Part shown: one piece after another, positions 44,571-53,216 of the stretch
Layout of the letters: every line of letters starts with the position of its first letter
How positions within the stretch are numbered: position 1 is the first letter of the stretch
Assembly (NCBI RefSeq): GCF_000730385.1
Contig: NZ_CP008849.1
Location: 3,100,001 to 3,164,000 of the forward strand
Length of the DNA: 64,000 nucleotides
Reading direction: 5' to 3'
Source of the DNA: Alteromonas australica
Lineage (GTDB): Bacteria > Pseudomonadota > Gammaproteobacteria > Enterobacterales > Alteromonadaceae
Made by a program: the position numbers and the translations under genes
Notes under the pieces: generated by a model
Databases searched by the model: none
The model's input: the letters and a program-made list of their open reading frames with translations, nothing else
What the model was told of the DNA's origin: nothing

Positions 44571-45374
44571 ATGTCTCATTTACATATACGCCCTAAAGAA
44601 GCAGGCGCAGACAAACGTATTATTAATATAACCCCTGAATCGGCGAACTGGCAGTTTGTTGGTTTTGAGGTGGTGATGCTTGAAGCTGATGATACCCTGG
44701 TGGTCAACACCCAAAATACTGAGCTTTGTGCAGTTATTATCTCTGGAGTCGCAGACGTTACGACACAAGAGCAATTGTTTAGTAATATCGGCCATAGAGC
44801 TTCAGCATTTGATGGTATAGCCCCTTACGCCGTTTATGCTCCGCCAAAACAGGAATTGACGATAAACGCGCTAACCTCATTAGAGGTAGCCCTTTGCCGT
44901 GCCCCCGCAAAGGGCCTTTACCCTGTAAAGCTTATTACGCCTCAAGATTGTGTTACGATGACAAGGGGAAGTGGCACTAATTTACGTCACATTCGCAATA
45001 TAATGATGGACAATGTAGATGCAGAACGTTTACTGATCACTGAAGTCATTACCCCCAGTGGTCATTGGTCAAGCTATCCACCTCATAAACATGACACCGA
45101 CGCAATACCACAAGAGAGTGCATTAGAAGAAACGTATTATCACAAGCTTAACCCTAAACAAGGCTTTGCTTTTCAACGGGTTTATACCGACGATAGAAGC
45201 ATTGATGAAACCATTAGTGTAGAGCATAACAGCGTAGTTACCGTTCCTAAAGGGTATCACCCAGTCGGAACTCCGCATGGATACGAGCTGTATTATTTAA
45301 ACGTAATGGCGGGTCCAAAAAGAGAATGGATCTTTCACAATGATCCCGATCACGCTTGGATTGTTAACCCGTAA
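44571..45374 (+). CDS. iolB: 5-deoxy-glucuronate isomerase (IolB)
   Basis: A 267-residue KduI/IolB-type cupin that isomerises 5-deoxy-glucuronate to 5-dehydro-2-deoxygluconate, linking IolD to IolC. The metal-binding motif is SSYPPHKHDTD (two His) with the following EETYYHKL (Glu), and a third His lies in PKGYHPVGTPHGYELYYLN. The ATG at 44571 follows ATAGGAATTGGC. It is co-transcribed with iolR. Its 3' end overlaps the convergent LacI gene by 11 bp, leaving no room for a conventional terminator. Confidence 0.93.
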   Translation: MSHLHIRPKEAGADKRIINITPESANWQFVGFEVVMLEADDTLVVNTQNTELCAVIISGVADVTTQEQLFSNIGHRASAFDGIAPYAVYAPPKQELTINALTSLEVALCRAPAKGLYPVKLITPQDCVTMTRGSGTNLRHIRNIMMDNVDAERLLITEVITPSGHWSSYPPHKHDTDAIPQESALEETYYHKLNPKQGFAFQRVYTDDRSIDETISVEHNSVVTVPKGYHPVGTPHGYELYYLNVMAGPKREWIFHNDPDHAWIVNP

Positions 45375-46401
45375 ACAAAGTGGTTGATTCTCGAATAACA
45401 AGGTCACAATGAAAGGTCTCATTGCTCTCGCTGATATTCACACTACTATTAGCGCCAGCATGCTTGTGCTTTAAACGGCCAATTAAAAACGTAGCTGCGC
45501 GATACCCAATGCTGGTTAGTGGGTGGCGCATAGTAGTAATATTAGGCCATACTTTTGTTACGATGGGCGTATCATCGATACTGGCTATTGAAAGCTGCTT
45601 AGGTACGCTAATCCCGCGACTTTGCGCTGTATACAATACACCAACGGCCATCTCGTCATTCGATGCAAATATTGCCGATGGTGGAGTGTTTCTGTTGAGT
45701 AACACGGAAGCGGCATCTACACCTGACTGATACGTGTAGTAGCCCTGGACAATAAGTGACTCATCCACTTTTAAGTTTGCGTCTGCAAACGCCATTCTAT
45801 AGCCTTGCTCACAACGCTGACTGGTGTACTGGTCTGGATGGCCTAAAATAAAGCCTATATCGCGATGCTTTAAGTGCAACAGGTAACTTGTCATATCGTA
45901 GGCCGCTTTTACAGCGTCCATATCAACAAAATCCCCTCGCGTTTTGTCTTTAGCTCCTATTTGAACGTAACTGATATTTTTGCGATCTAACATATCCAAT
46001 AACTCAGATTTATCGCTCAAGGGAGGAGCTAGAATAAGACCATCTGCCAAGGTATTATCAATAAATGATTCTATCTCTTCAACCAGTGTGGGGGAGCGAT
46101 AGCTGCAGTCATATAAAAACACCCCCATTTGCTCTTCTCTACAGCCTTTCATAATTCCCTTCTGTAAGTTCATTATGTAGCCAGGACTGGGGTTATCTGC
46201 TAGCAACGCGATAAAAAACGAACGGTTCTTAGCTAAGGCCATTCCTAATGGATTACGTTTGAAGCCGAGATGATCAATAGCCTCCTGCACTTTTTGACGC
46301 GTTTCATCTTTAACGTTCGCTTCTTTATTAATAACGCGAGACACCGTTTTTTTTGAAACTCCAGCATGTAGAGCTACATCCTTTATAGTAACCGAACGCA
46401 T
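45364..46401 (-). CDS. LacI-family regulator of the uronate/mannoside locus
   Basis: A 345-residue LacI/GalR protein. The HTH is at residues 3-50 (VTIKDVALHAGVSKKTVSRV) and the sensor domain has FIALLADNPSPGYIMNLQKG and IFASNDEMAVGVLYTAQSRG. It resembles the first LacI protein of this window overall, with a different recognition helix (SKKT versus SFKT). It is divergent from uxaC, in front of which lies a 24-bp perfect palindrome, one of four TTGACACCGGTGTCAA-type sites on this side of the window. It is the natural candidate for the repressor that binds them; the effector is unknown. Confidence 0.87.
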   Translation of the reverse strand: MRSVTIKDVALHAGVSKKTVSRVINKEANVKDETRQKVQEAIDHLGFKRNPLGMALAKNRSFFIALLADNPSPGYIMNLQKGIMKGCREEQMGVFLYDCSYRSPTLVEEIESFIDNTLADGLILAPPLSDKSELLDMLDRKNISYVQIGAKDKTRGDFVDMDAVKAAYDMTSYLLHLKHRDIGFILGHPDQYTSQRCEQGYRMAFADANLKVDESLIVQGYYTYQSGVDAASVLLNRNTPPSAIFASNDEMAVGVLYTAQSRGISVPKQLSIASIDDTPIVTKVWPNITTMRHPLTSIGYRAATFLIGRLKHKHAGANSSVNISESNETFHCDLVIRESTTLFTG

Positions 46402-46866
46402 AAGTTTTAAGTTATATTCCTATTTTAATTTCGAGCTATATCGCTAAAGCCTAAACATTAACGACAATGACGTTTCGATTGAGAGTTATTTACCCTTACG
46501 ATTAAACGAAAATGAAAGTACCGCTGATAAGCATTGTTACCTTACTTCAATTTTACACAAGGCTAAAGTGTGCACCTCGACTATATTTCATTGTCCCCTC
46601 ACGAAACACCGATGACCGTTTCACTTTACCCTTGCGCCAACCGTGTTTTACGTACCTATCTAACTGGCCACACCATATTGAATAACACAGCGTTTGTAAG
46701 ACGCAAAGCAGAACCTACTGGCACCGCTTTATTATTGCACTATATTTGACACCGGTGTCAAATATCTTTATAACACACACATATCGTTAAATTTACTGTT
46801 TACTGACTTTCCTACTTTTTCAAAGTGAAAGCCAATGAACCAATAAATAAAAGTTTTGGAGACTCT
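46402..46866. other. Long intergenic region between the LacI gene and uxaC
   Basis: 465 bp without a supported gene. The right part holds the uxaC operator and promoter (annotated separately). The remaining 300-odd bases next to the LacI start contain only short frames without ribosome-binding sites and no hairpin of note. Confidence 0.6.
46742..46774 (+). promoter_or_regulatory. LacI operator (24-bp perfect palindrome) with uxaC promoter
   Basis: 46742-46765 is a perfect 24-bp palindrome with the core TTTGACACCGGTGTCAAA. Its TTGACA (46746-46751) is a consensus -35, and after exactly 17 bp comes TATAAC (46769-46774), a good -10. Repressor bound here would block polymerase. Transcription should start near 46781, about 85 bases before uxaC. 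Confidence 0.88.
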
Positions 46867-48279
46867 ATGGCCAGCACGTTAACTATGCACCCTGACCGCC
46901 TCTTTTCATCGAATAAGATCGAGCGAGATATCGCAAGAAATCTATACCAACACGTTGAAAAATTGCCAATAGTTAGTCCTCATGGACACACTGATCCTGC
47001 TTGGTTTGCTGAGAACAAAAACTTTTCAAACCCTACAGAATTACTCATTCACCCCGACCATTATGTGTTTAGAATGCTGTATAGCCAGGGGGTTGATTTA
47101 GACCAATTGGGCATTCCTAGAAAAGATGGCAGCCATGCCAACGCCGACCCCGAAAAAGCTTGGCAAATTTTCGCCGATCACTATCACCTATTTCAAGGCA
47201 CGCCTTCACGGATATGGTTAGACTATGTATTTGTGAATACTTTCAATATTACCGAAAAACTAAACAGTAGCACAGCTTCGCACTACTATCAGGTCATTAA
47301 CGATGCCCTTCAAACAGAAGCTTTCAAACCAAGAAGCTTATTCGATCGTTATAATATTGAAGTCATTGCCACAACAGAATGTGCGACTGATAACCTTAAA
47401 CACCACCAGAAAATAAAAAACAGTGATTGGTCAGGCAAGGTTATTACCGCTTTTAGACCCGATGCAGTGGTAGATCCTGAGCATGAAAAATTCAATGCCA
47501 AATTAGTTCAACTCAGCGAATTAACTAATTTAGATTGTCAAGAGTATTCACAGTATTTGGATGCACTTCGCCAACGCCGTCTATTTTTCAAGGAGATGGG
47601 CGCTACATCAACGGATCATGGTCACCCAACTGCTGCAACAGCCAATCTAAGCGATGAACAAGCAAGCGTACTATTTCAAAAAGTACAAGACACCCCAACC
47701 GCTAGCGATGCCGAGCTTTTCCGCGCCCACATGTTAGTGAAAATGGCAGAGATGTCATTGGATGACGGACTCGTTATGCAGATACATCCTGGCTCTCATC
47801 GAAATCATAACCAGCAACTCTTTGCACACTATGGGAGAGATAAAGGGGCGGACATTCCAGCCAACACAGAGTATGTCAATGCGTTAAAACCACTTCTTAG
47901 CAAATTCGGTAACAACACTGATCTGAGTATCATTCTGTTTACTCTTGATGAAACAGTGTACAGCCGTGAGTTAGCACCATTAGCTGGCCACTACCCAAGT
48001 TTAAAGCTGGGCCCGGCATGGTGGTTCCATGATAGTCCAGAAGGTATGATGCGCTTTAGGCGCTCAGTAACCGAAACGGCGGGGTTTTATAACACGGTAG
48101 GCTTTAACGACGACACCCGTGCGTTTTTGTCTATTCCAGCAAGACATGATGTTGCGCGACGCATGGACTGCACCTATTTAGCTGAATTGGTTGCACGACA
48201 CATGTTAGATGAATCAGAAGCCGTGACATTGGCCAAAGATTTAGCCTACAACCTAGCGAAGGAAGCATACAAACTGTGA
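46867..48279 (+). CDS. uxaC: Glucuronate/uronate isomerase (UxaC)
   Basis: A 470-residue amidohydrolase-fold isomerase converting D-glucuronate to D-fructuronate (or galacturonate to tagaturonate). The N-terminal zinc-site motif is IVSPHGHTDPAWFAEN; later landmarks are VMQIHPGSHRNHNQQL and LGPAWWFHDSPEGMMRFR. The ATG at 46867, with TTTGGAGAC upstream, gives precisely the E. coli length; the GTG at 46825 would add 14 residues. First gene of uxaC-uxuB-thuA, driven by the LacI-operator promoter. Glucuronate rather than galacturonate is favoured by UxuB and ManD in the same window. Confidence 0.95.
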   Translation: MASTLTMHPDRLFSSNKIERDIARNLYQHVEKLPIVSPHGHTDPAWFAENKNFSNPTELLIHPDHYVFRMLYSQGVDLDQLGIPRKDGSHANADPEKAWQIFADHYHLFQGTPSRIWLDYVFVNTFNITEKLNSSTASHYYQVINDALQTEAFKPRSLFDRYNIEVIATTECATDNLKHHQKIKNSDWSGKVITAFRPDAVVDPEHEKFNAKLVQLSELTNLDCQEYSQYLDALRQRRLFFKEMGATSTDHGHPTAATANLSDEQASVLFQKVQDTPTASDAELFRAHMLVKMAEMSLDDGLVMQIHPGSHRNHNQQLFAHYGRDKGADIPANTEYVNALKPLLSKFGNNTDLSIILFTLDETVYSRELAPLAGHYPSLKLGPAWWFHDSPEGMMRFRRSVTETAGFYNTVGFNDDTRAFLSIPARHDVARRMDCTYLAELVARHMLDESEAVTLAKDLAYNLAKEAYKL

Positions 48280-48287
48280 GGGAAACA

Positions 48288-49799
48288 ATGGCTACGAACA
48301 GACTTAACGACGCACTACTCACCACGCTAGATATAGCTAACTATCGTAGTAAAAATGCCCCGATTAGTATTGTGCATTTAGGTATTGGTGCCTTCCATCG
48401 CGCACACCAAGCCTGGTATACCGACAATGTAAACCTAACGAGCAAGAGCGCTCCATGGTATATCGCGGGGGTATCTTTGCGTAGCGCCAGTGTCCGCGAA
48501 CAACTTGCCCCACAAGATGGGCTTTATCACGTTATTGAGTCGGACAAAAACGGAAAATCTGCAACGCTTATACAAGCAGTAAAGCAACTACTTGTCGCCC
48601 CAGAAAACCCTGAAGCTGTACTTACTTTAATGACGAAGCCTGACACTAAAATTGTCTCGTTAACCGTAACAGAGAAAGGATATTGCCACGACCCCGCGAC
48701 CAATAAACTAGACTTCAGCAATCCAAGTATTGTGCATGATTTAGAAAACCTAGATAAGCCTAAATCGGCAATAGGCTTTATTGCATCAAGCTTGCAGAAA
48801 AGATTCACTTCTCATGGACAAGGGCTCACAGTGTTGTGCTGCGATAACTTACCGCAAAATGGGACAACGTTAAAAGGTTTGATTTGCGAATTTGCTGAAC
48901 AACTGAATCCCAATTTAGTAGCATGGATAAAGCTTCATGTTTCGTTTCCAAATAGCATGGTAGATAGAATTGTACCTGCTACTACCCCCCAGGATATTGA
49001 AGACTTTCAGCAAGACGGTATCCAGGATTTGGGCCTAGTGAAATCAGAACGGTTTAGCCAATGGGTGATTGAAGATAACTTTGTGGCCGGTCGACCAGCG
49101 TGGGAAGACGTTGGTGTTACCCTTGTTGAAGATGTGGAACCTTTTGAAAACGCTAAGTTGAGATTACTTAACGGTGCTCATTCTGCTTTAGCATACATTG
49201 GCTTCCTTAGCGGCTATCAGTACGTGCATGAAGTCATGGCTGATGAGTATTTAACAAAGTACTTAAAGCATGTGATGCACAATGAGATCATGCCTACATT
49301 ATCCGCCCCACCCGGCTTAGATTTAACGCAGTACATCAATGATCTATTGGAAAGATTTCGCAACCCCGTGCTACATCACAGTACGTATCAAATCGCGATG
49401 GATGGCTCACAAAAACTGCCTCAACGCCTTCTTAATACCGTTATTGATAGGATTGCAAGCCAGGAGTCAATTGAAGGCTTGAGCTTTGCAATAGCAAGTT
49501 GGCTGCGCTATACCATGGCATTTGATCAAAAAGGCGACACCATTGAAGTACAAGATCCTTTAGCCGACACGCTGCTAATTATTCGCCAACAACATTGGGA
49601 TCATATTGATGAATTAATTCGCCAATATCTTGATGTCAGTAGCGTGTTCCCAGCAAGCCTATCGCAATCCGATATTTTCAGTCAGCGCGTCACGTATTGG
49701 TTAAGTTATATTTTGGCGAATGGCGTGCAAACCGCACTACAAAGCCTGCTACTGGAAGTACAAGATTACAGTATCAAACCGTTAGGAGCGCTATCATGA
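48288..49799 (+). CDS. uxuB: D-mannonate oxidoreductase / fructuronate reductase (UxuB)
   Basis: A 503-residue long-chain polyol dehydrogenase that reduces fructuronate to mannonate with NADH. Landmarks are IVHLGIGAFHRAHQAWYTDN, VSLTVTEKGYCHDP, KPKSAIGFI, SFPNSMVDRIVPATT and the catalytic KLRLLNGAHSALAYIGFL; these agree closely with E. coli UxuB, better than with mannitol dehydrogenase. The ATG at 48288 follows GAGGGAAACA; a GTG at 48276 overlapping the uxaC stop is less likely. It supplies mannonate to ManD. Tagaturonate reductase (UxaB) is the main alternative within the family. Confidence 0.9.
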   Translation: MATNRLNDALLTTLDIANYRSKNAPISIVHLGIGAFHRAHQAWYTDNVNLTSKSAPWYIAGVSLRSASVREQLAPQDGLYHVIESDKNGKSATLIQAVKQLLVAPENPEAVLTLMTKPDTKIVSLTVTEKGYCHDPATNKLDFSNPSIVHDLENLDKPKSAIGFIASSLQKRFTSHGQGLTVLCCDNLPQNGTTLKGLICEFAEQLNPNLVAWIKLHVSFPNSMVDRIVPATTPQDIEDFQQDGIQDLGLVKSERFSQWVIEDNFVAGRPAWEDVGVTLVEDVEPFENAKLRLLNGAHSALAYIGFLSGYQYVHEVMADEYLTKYLKHVMHNEIMPTLSAPPGLDLTQYINDLLERFRNPVLHHSTYQIAMDGSQKLPQRLLNTVIDRIASQESIEGLSFAIASWLRYTMAFDQKGDTIEVQDPLADTLLIIRQQHWDHIDELIRQYLDVSSVFPASLSQSDIFSQRVTYWLSYILANGVQTALQSLLLEVQDYSIKPLGALS

Positions 49800-50602
49800 T
49801 TAATGTTACCGTTTGGAACGAATGTCGGCATGAAAAAGAAGATGAAGACGTTCAAGAAGTATACCCAGAAACCATTGGTGGCTGTATCGTTGACGCGCTT
49901 AAACCCTTTGGTTTTAATTTAACGTTGTCCACGTTAGATGATCCTCATCAAGGTTGGCCTGATGAGCTGATCGAAAAAACTGACGTGGCCATTTGGTGGG
50001 GCCACCGGTATCACGATGAGCTCGATGACGCCATTATTGATAAACTACAAGCCCGTGTGCTCGCCGGAATGGGGTTAATTGTTTTGCACAGTGGTCACCA
50101 CAGCAAGATATTCAAACGCTTAATGGGAACAAGTTGTAACTTGAGTTGGCGAGAAGCCGATGGCGGAGAACGTGAACGGGTTTGGTGTTTGAAGCCCTCT
50201 CACCCAATCGCCTTTAATATTCCACCTCAAGTGGAGCTACCGCAATCGGAAATGTACGGTGAGCCTTTTGATATTCCTGAGCCCGATGAATTGGTTTTCA
50301 CCTCATGGTATCAAGGGGGTGAGATACTAAGAAGTGGCTGCACATTTCAACGTGGAAGAGGGCGTATATTCTTTTTCTCGCCAGGCCATGAAACGTTCCC
50401 CATTTACCGAAACCCAACCATTACTCAGATTTTAGCCAATGCGGTCGCTTGGGCACAGCAACCCCACGAAAGTGGCTGGACAATGCAAAATTGGGGGCGC
50501 CCAGTTCCGTTAGAAACAGGAGCCCCGAAGCAAACTTACTTCAAGAAGCCACGTAAATTAATGATTGCCGAAAAAACCGAAAAGAAAAATAGCCAGCGCT
50601 AA
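49796..50602 (+). CDS. ThuA-like (trehalose utilisation) domain protein
   Basis: A 268-residue cytoplasmic protein of the ThuA/glutamine-amidotransferase-like fold: VTVWNECRHEKEDEDVQEVY, DVAIWWGHRYHDELD, GLIVLHSGHHSKIF and RGRIFFFSPGHETFPIYRNP. The ATG at 49796 overlaps the uxuB stop (ATGA), with AGGAG seven bases upstream, so coupling is certain. ThuA of rhizobia acts in 3-keto-disaccharide metabolism together with a Gfo/Idh/MocA dehydrogenase (ThuB). Such a dehydrogenase gene ends 23 bp away on the other strand. A role in modifying an imported glycoside is therefore inferred. Confidence 0.85.
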   Translation: MINVTVWNECRHEKEDEDVQEVYPETIGGCIVDALKPFGFNLTLSTLDDPHQGWPDELIEKTDVAIWWGHRYHDELDDAIIDKLQARVLAGMGLIVLHSGHHSKIFKRLMGTSCNLSWREADGGERERVWCLKPSHPIAFNIPPQVELPQSEMYGEPFDIPEPDELVFTSWYQGGEILRSGCTFQRGRGRIFFFSPGHETFPIYRNPTITQILANAVAWAQQPHESGWTMQNWGRPVPLETGAPKQTYFKKPRKLMIAEKTEKKNSQR

Positions 50603-50610
50603 CGCTGGCT
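50591..50610. terminator. Terminator between thuA-like gene and mocA-like gene
   Basis: AGCCAGCG-CTAA-CGCTGGCT, overlapping the ThuA stop codon. On the minus strand it is followed by ATTTTTCTTTT, a good terminator for the oxidoreductase gene. The plus-strand tail (TATACCTTATT) is weaker. Confidence 0.75.
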
Positions 50611-50624
50611 TATACCTTATTAGG

Positions 50625-51617
50625 TTAATCAACAGTAACCATTGCACCTTGCTGGGATGCAGAAAGCTTGATTGCATCCCACAGCTTTGCCATCGCTAAA
50701 CCTTGGCGCACATCTGAAGGGTTATCAATTTCACCCGTTATGGTTTGCTGGAAAACGTTCATTAGGTTATTCGCAGACTCCTGCTCCTTTCTAACCACTT
50801 TGCCATCACTGTCCTCTATTTCCATCCAGCGTCCCCAGGCGCAAACTCTCACCACGTAATCGGTAAAGTAACATTCAATGCGTGAAGTACAACGAATGCT
50901 GTTACCGCAGGCATGCAAATTGAACAAAGTCCCATTTTCAAGTTCACCGCTTACCGTGGTAACAATGTCTACCGGATAATCAAGATTGCGCATACTTGCC
51001 GTTACGTTGGTTAGCGGGCTATTGGCTAACATTGAGACGGTATTCATCATATGCGCGCCAGTGTCAAACATAAAGCCCCCTCCTGAAACAGCAGGAATTT
51101 GCTTCCAATGGCCAGCGTATGTGGTGGCCCAGTTTTCCCATATAGACGCTGTAATACTCACCAACTCTCCATATGTATTAGCCAAAATATCTTGTTTTAG
51201 CTGCTGTACTAGAGGCGAAAGCCCGCCTTGATAAGCAACCACTAAGGCCTTACCTGAAGACTCTTGTGCCGCGATGAGTCGATTCGCTTCATCTACGCTG
51301 GTTACCATTGGTTTTTCCAATAACACATCCAGACCAAGTGTAAGCGCCATCTCAGCTTGTTCAGCATGACTAGCATGGGGAGTGCAAATATAAACAGCAT
51401 CTAGATTGTCACTCTGACTTTGTAACAAGGTCTCCCAACTTGAGAAGCACGCAGGCTGAGGTTGGCCTTGCTGATCGGCGATACTTTTGACCAACGTCAT
51501 GGCATCTTCGTTTGGATCCATTACTGCATCTATTGACACATCAGAACGTGAAATCCACGTTTCAATGTACTGAGAGGCTTTTTTACCACAACCAATTACC
51601 GCTAACTTAAGCGCCAT
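50625..51617 (-). CDS. Gfo/Idh/MocA-family sugar oxidoreductase
   Basis: A 330-residue NAD(P)-dependent oxidoreductase. The Rossmann motif is LAVIGCGKKASQYIETW, the cofactor/catalytic segment is DVLLEKPMVTSVDEANRL (EKP), and the conserved GGGFMFDTGAHMMNTV carries the active-site Asp-x3-His. The ATG at 51617 follows AAGGAG. It shares its promoter region with the divergent ABC importer operon, with a LacI operator between them. Members include inositol dehydrogenase and 3-keto-forming disaccharide dehydrogenases; pairing with a ThuA gene favours the latter. It could in principle supply an inositol dehydrogenase, which the iol cluster lacks. Confidence 0.87.
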   Translation of the reverse strand: MALKLAVIGCGKKASQYIETWISRSDVSIDAVMDPNEDAMTLVKSIADQQGQPQPACFSSWETLLQSQSDNLDAVYICTPHASHAEQAEMALTLGLDVLLEKPMVTSVDEANRLIAAQESSGKALVVAYQGGLSPLVQQLKQDILANTYGELVSITASIWENWATTYAGHWKQIPAVSGGGFMFDTGAHMMNTVSMLANSPLTNVTASMRNLDYPVDIVTTVSGELENGTLFNLHACGNSIRCTSRIECYFTDYVVRVCAWGRWMEIEDSDGKVVRKEQESANNLMNVFQQTITGEIDNPSDVRQGLAMAKLWDAIKLSASQQGAMVTVD

Positions 51618-51742
51618 CTATTATCTCCTTGAATTTCTCATCACCAAGCTAGCCGTTATTGGCTAATGCGTTATAACCTTACCGGATTTAACGTGTTGGC
51701 TTTCGGTTAAATTTAACAAACTTTGTTATATTAAATTTTATC

Positions 51743-51771
51743 TTGACACCGGTGTCAATATTCGTGATATT
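51743..51771. promoter_or_regulatory. LacI operator between mocA-like gene and ABC operon
   Basis: TTGACACCGGTGTCAA at 51743-51758, a perfect 16-bp palindrome. For the plus strand TTGACA is followed after 17 bp by GATATT (51766-51771), a moderate -10, so the ABC operon promoter overlaps it. It is nearly equidistant (about 120 bp) from both divergent starts. Confidence 0.85.
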
Positions 51772-51876
51772 AAAAATGTAAATTATATGTAATGCAGGCA
51801 AATAATATTGTTATGATTTTGACGAACAATGTAATTAAATTAGCACTCTTTATTCTCAGTTCAGGGGTTACGCGCG

Positions 51877-53214
51877 ATGAAAGGTAGTTTTGCACATCGT
51901 GTCGCTATTATTGTTTTTAGTTGTTTTATGTGCGATTGCGCAATGGTTCAAGCTTCACAAAAAAGTCATCCCACCAAACCAACTCTCGTAATTGCCGAAC
52001 ATAGATCAGCCAGGCTAAACGCGCTCTATCAGTTAAAAGAGGGACTTGAAGCGCGCCTAGAAATCAACTTGAAAATTGTAGAATATCCAGCTCCAGCACA
52101 AGATTATTTCACCAAACTCGTTACTGAGCTACGAGCAGGAAACGCCCCAGACATTTTTTCTATCCCCCGCGATGTGCAACTAGACGATTTAGCCGCAGCT
52201 GGGTATTTAGCCGATTTAACGACGGCGATGCACAACTGGGATGGCTATTCACAATTACCCAAGCTGGTCAGTTCGCTGGCAAAAGGGAGTTTCGACAATC
52301 GCACCTATGCCGTGCCTTCCATTGTAGCGATTGAACAACTTTATTATCGTCATGATTTACTTGAGGCTGCCGGTATAGACACTACCCAACCGAAAAGCTG
52401 GCAAGAATTACTTCACCGCGCGCGTACGATTAAACAGGTAACCGGTCAATTCCCTCTATTGTTTCCAGCAGGTTTAACGTGGGGAATGGGTTCCTATACC
52501 GAAGGGCTACGCTACCTGTTGGCTGGCTTTTCAGATTACCGCTTGATAAACCAACAGGGGCAATACCAACTTAACGACAGCGCTGTCCTTGAGGCCTTTA
52601 GTTTCTATCAAACGCTGGTACAAGAAGAACTGCTTCCCGTGACTCCGCTGCTCAACCCAGAACCTTGGGTTATTCCCAAGTACGAAATGTTTCCCAAAGG
52701 GGAGCTTATGATCACAACCTGTGGTACTTGGTGCCGGGTTTTCGATTGGGGAGCCAGTAGTCGTAATCCTATTAAGAACGTGGAACAGGCAGTAGGCAAT
52801 TGGAAAATACCCACAGCCGATGGCTCGCCACCTTTCGTGCTGGCATCTATGGTTTATGCTTGGGCCGTTAATGCAAAAAGCCGCCAGCTCGACATGGCAA
52901 CAGAGCTAGCACTTGCGCTAGGGTCGGTTGATGTAGCGCTCACCTACGCGAGAAACTTAGGTAATGTTCCCGCCCGCATGGATGCACGAGAGCACGCAGA
53001 TTTTCATCAGCTAGGTGCTTTAATGGAAGCACATGCTCAACTACCAGAGGCCCGCGCTTTGCGCTCCACCGTAGGAGCGAATGCAGTAATGGCTGGGGTA
53101 GCAAGGTCAACAGAAGCAGTTTTAATTGGTCGAGAAGATGCAAAAGGAGCGCAACAATTATTGAAAGCGTACGTGGCAAGTGTGTTGGGTGACAACGCGG
53201 TAAGTGAGGATTAG
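51877..53214 (+). CDS. ABC transporter sugar-binding protein (CUT1 family)
   Basis: A 445-residue exported solute-binding protein of the family-1 (MalE/UgpB-like) type. The signal peptide ends around MVQAS (residue 27). The body has AEHRSARLNALYQLKEGLEA, LVTELRAGNAPDIFSIPRDV, YAVPSIVAIEQLYYRHDLLE and PKSWQELLHRARTIKQ, all usual in this family. It delivers an oligosaccharide or glycoside in the periplasm to the two permeases downstream. The LacI operator upstream and the TonB receptor behind the operon suggest a disaccharide or small oligosaccharide containing uronate or mannose; ligand not determinable from sequence. Confidence 0.88.
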   Translation: MKGSFAHRVAIIVFSCFMCDCAMVQASQKSHPTKPTLVIAEHRSARLNALYQLKEGLEARLEINLKIVEYPAPAQDYFTKLVTELRAGNAPDIFSIPRDVQLDDLAAAGYLADLTTAMHNWDGYSQLPKLVSSLAKGSFDNRTYAVPSIVAIEQLYYRHDLLEAAGIDTTQPKSWQELLHRARTIKQVTGQFPLLFPAGLTWGMGSYTEGLRYLLAGFSDYRLINQQGQYQLNDSAVLEAFSFYQTLVQEELLPVTPLLNPEPWVIPKYEMFPKGELMITTCGTWCRVFDWGASSRNPIKNVEQAVGNWKIPTADGSPPFVLASMVYAWAVNAKSRQLDMATELALALGSVDVALTYARNLGNVPARMDAREHADFHQLGALMEAHAQLPEARALRSTVGANAVMAGVARSTEAVLIGREDAKGAQQLLKAYVASVLGDNAVSED

Positions 53215-53216
53215 GT

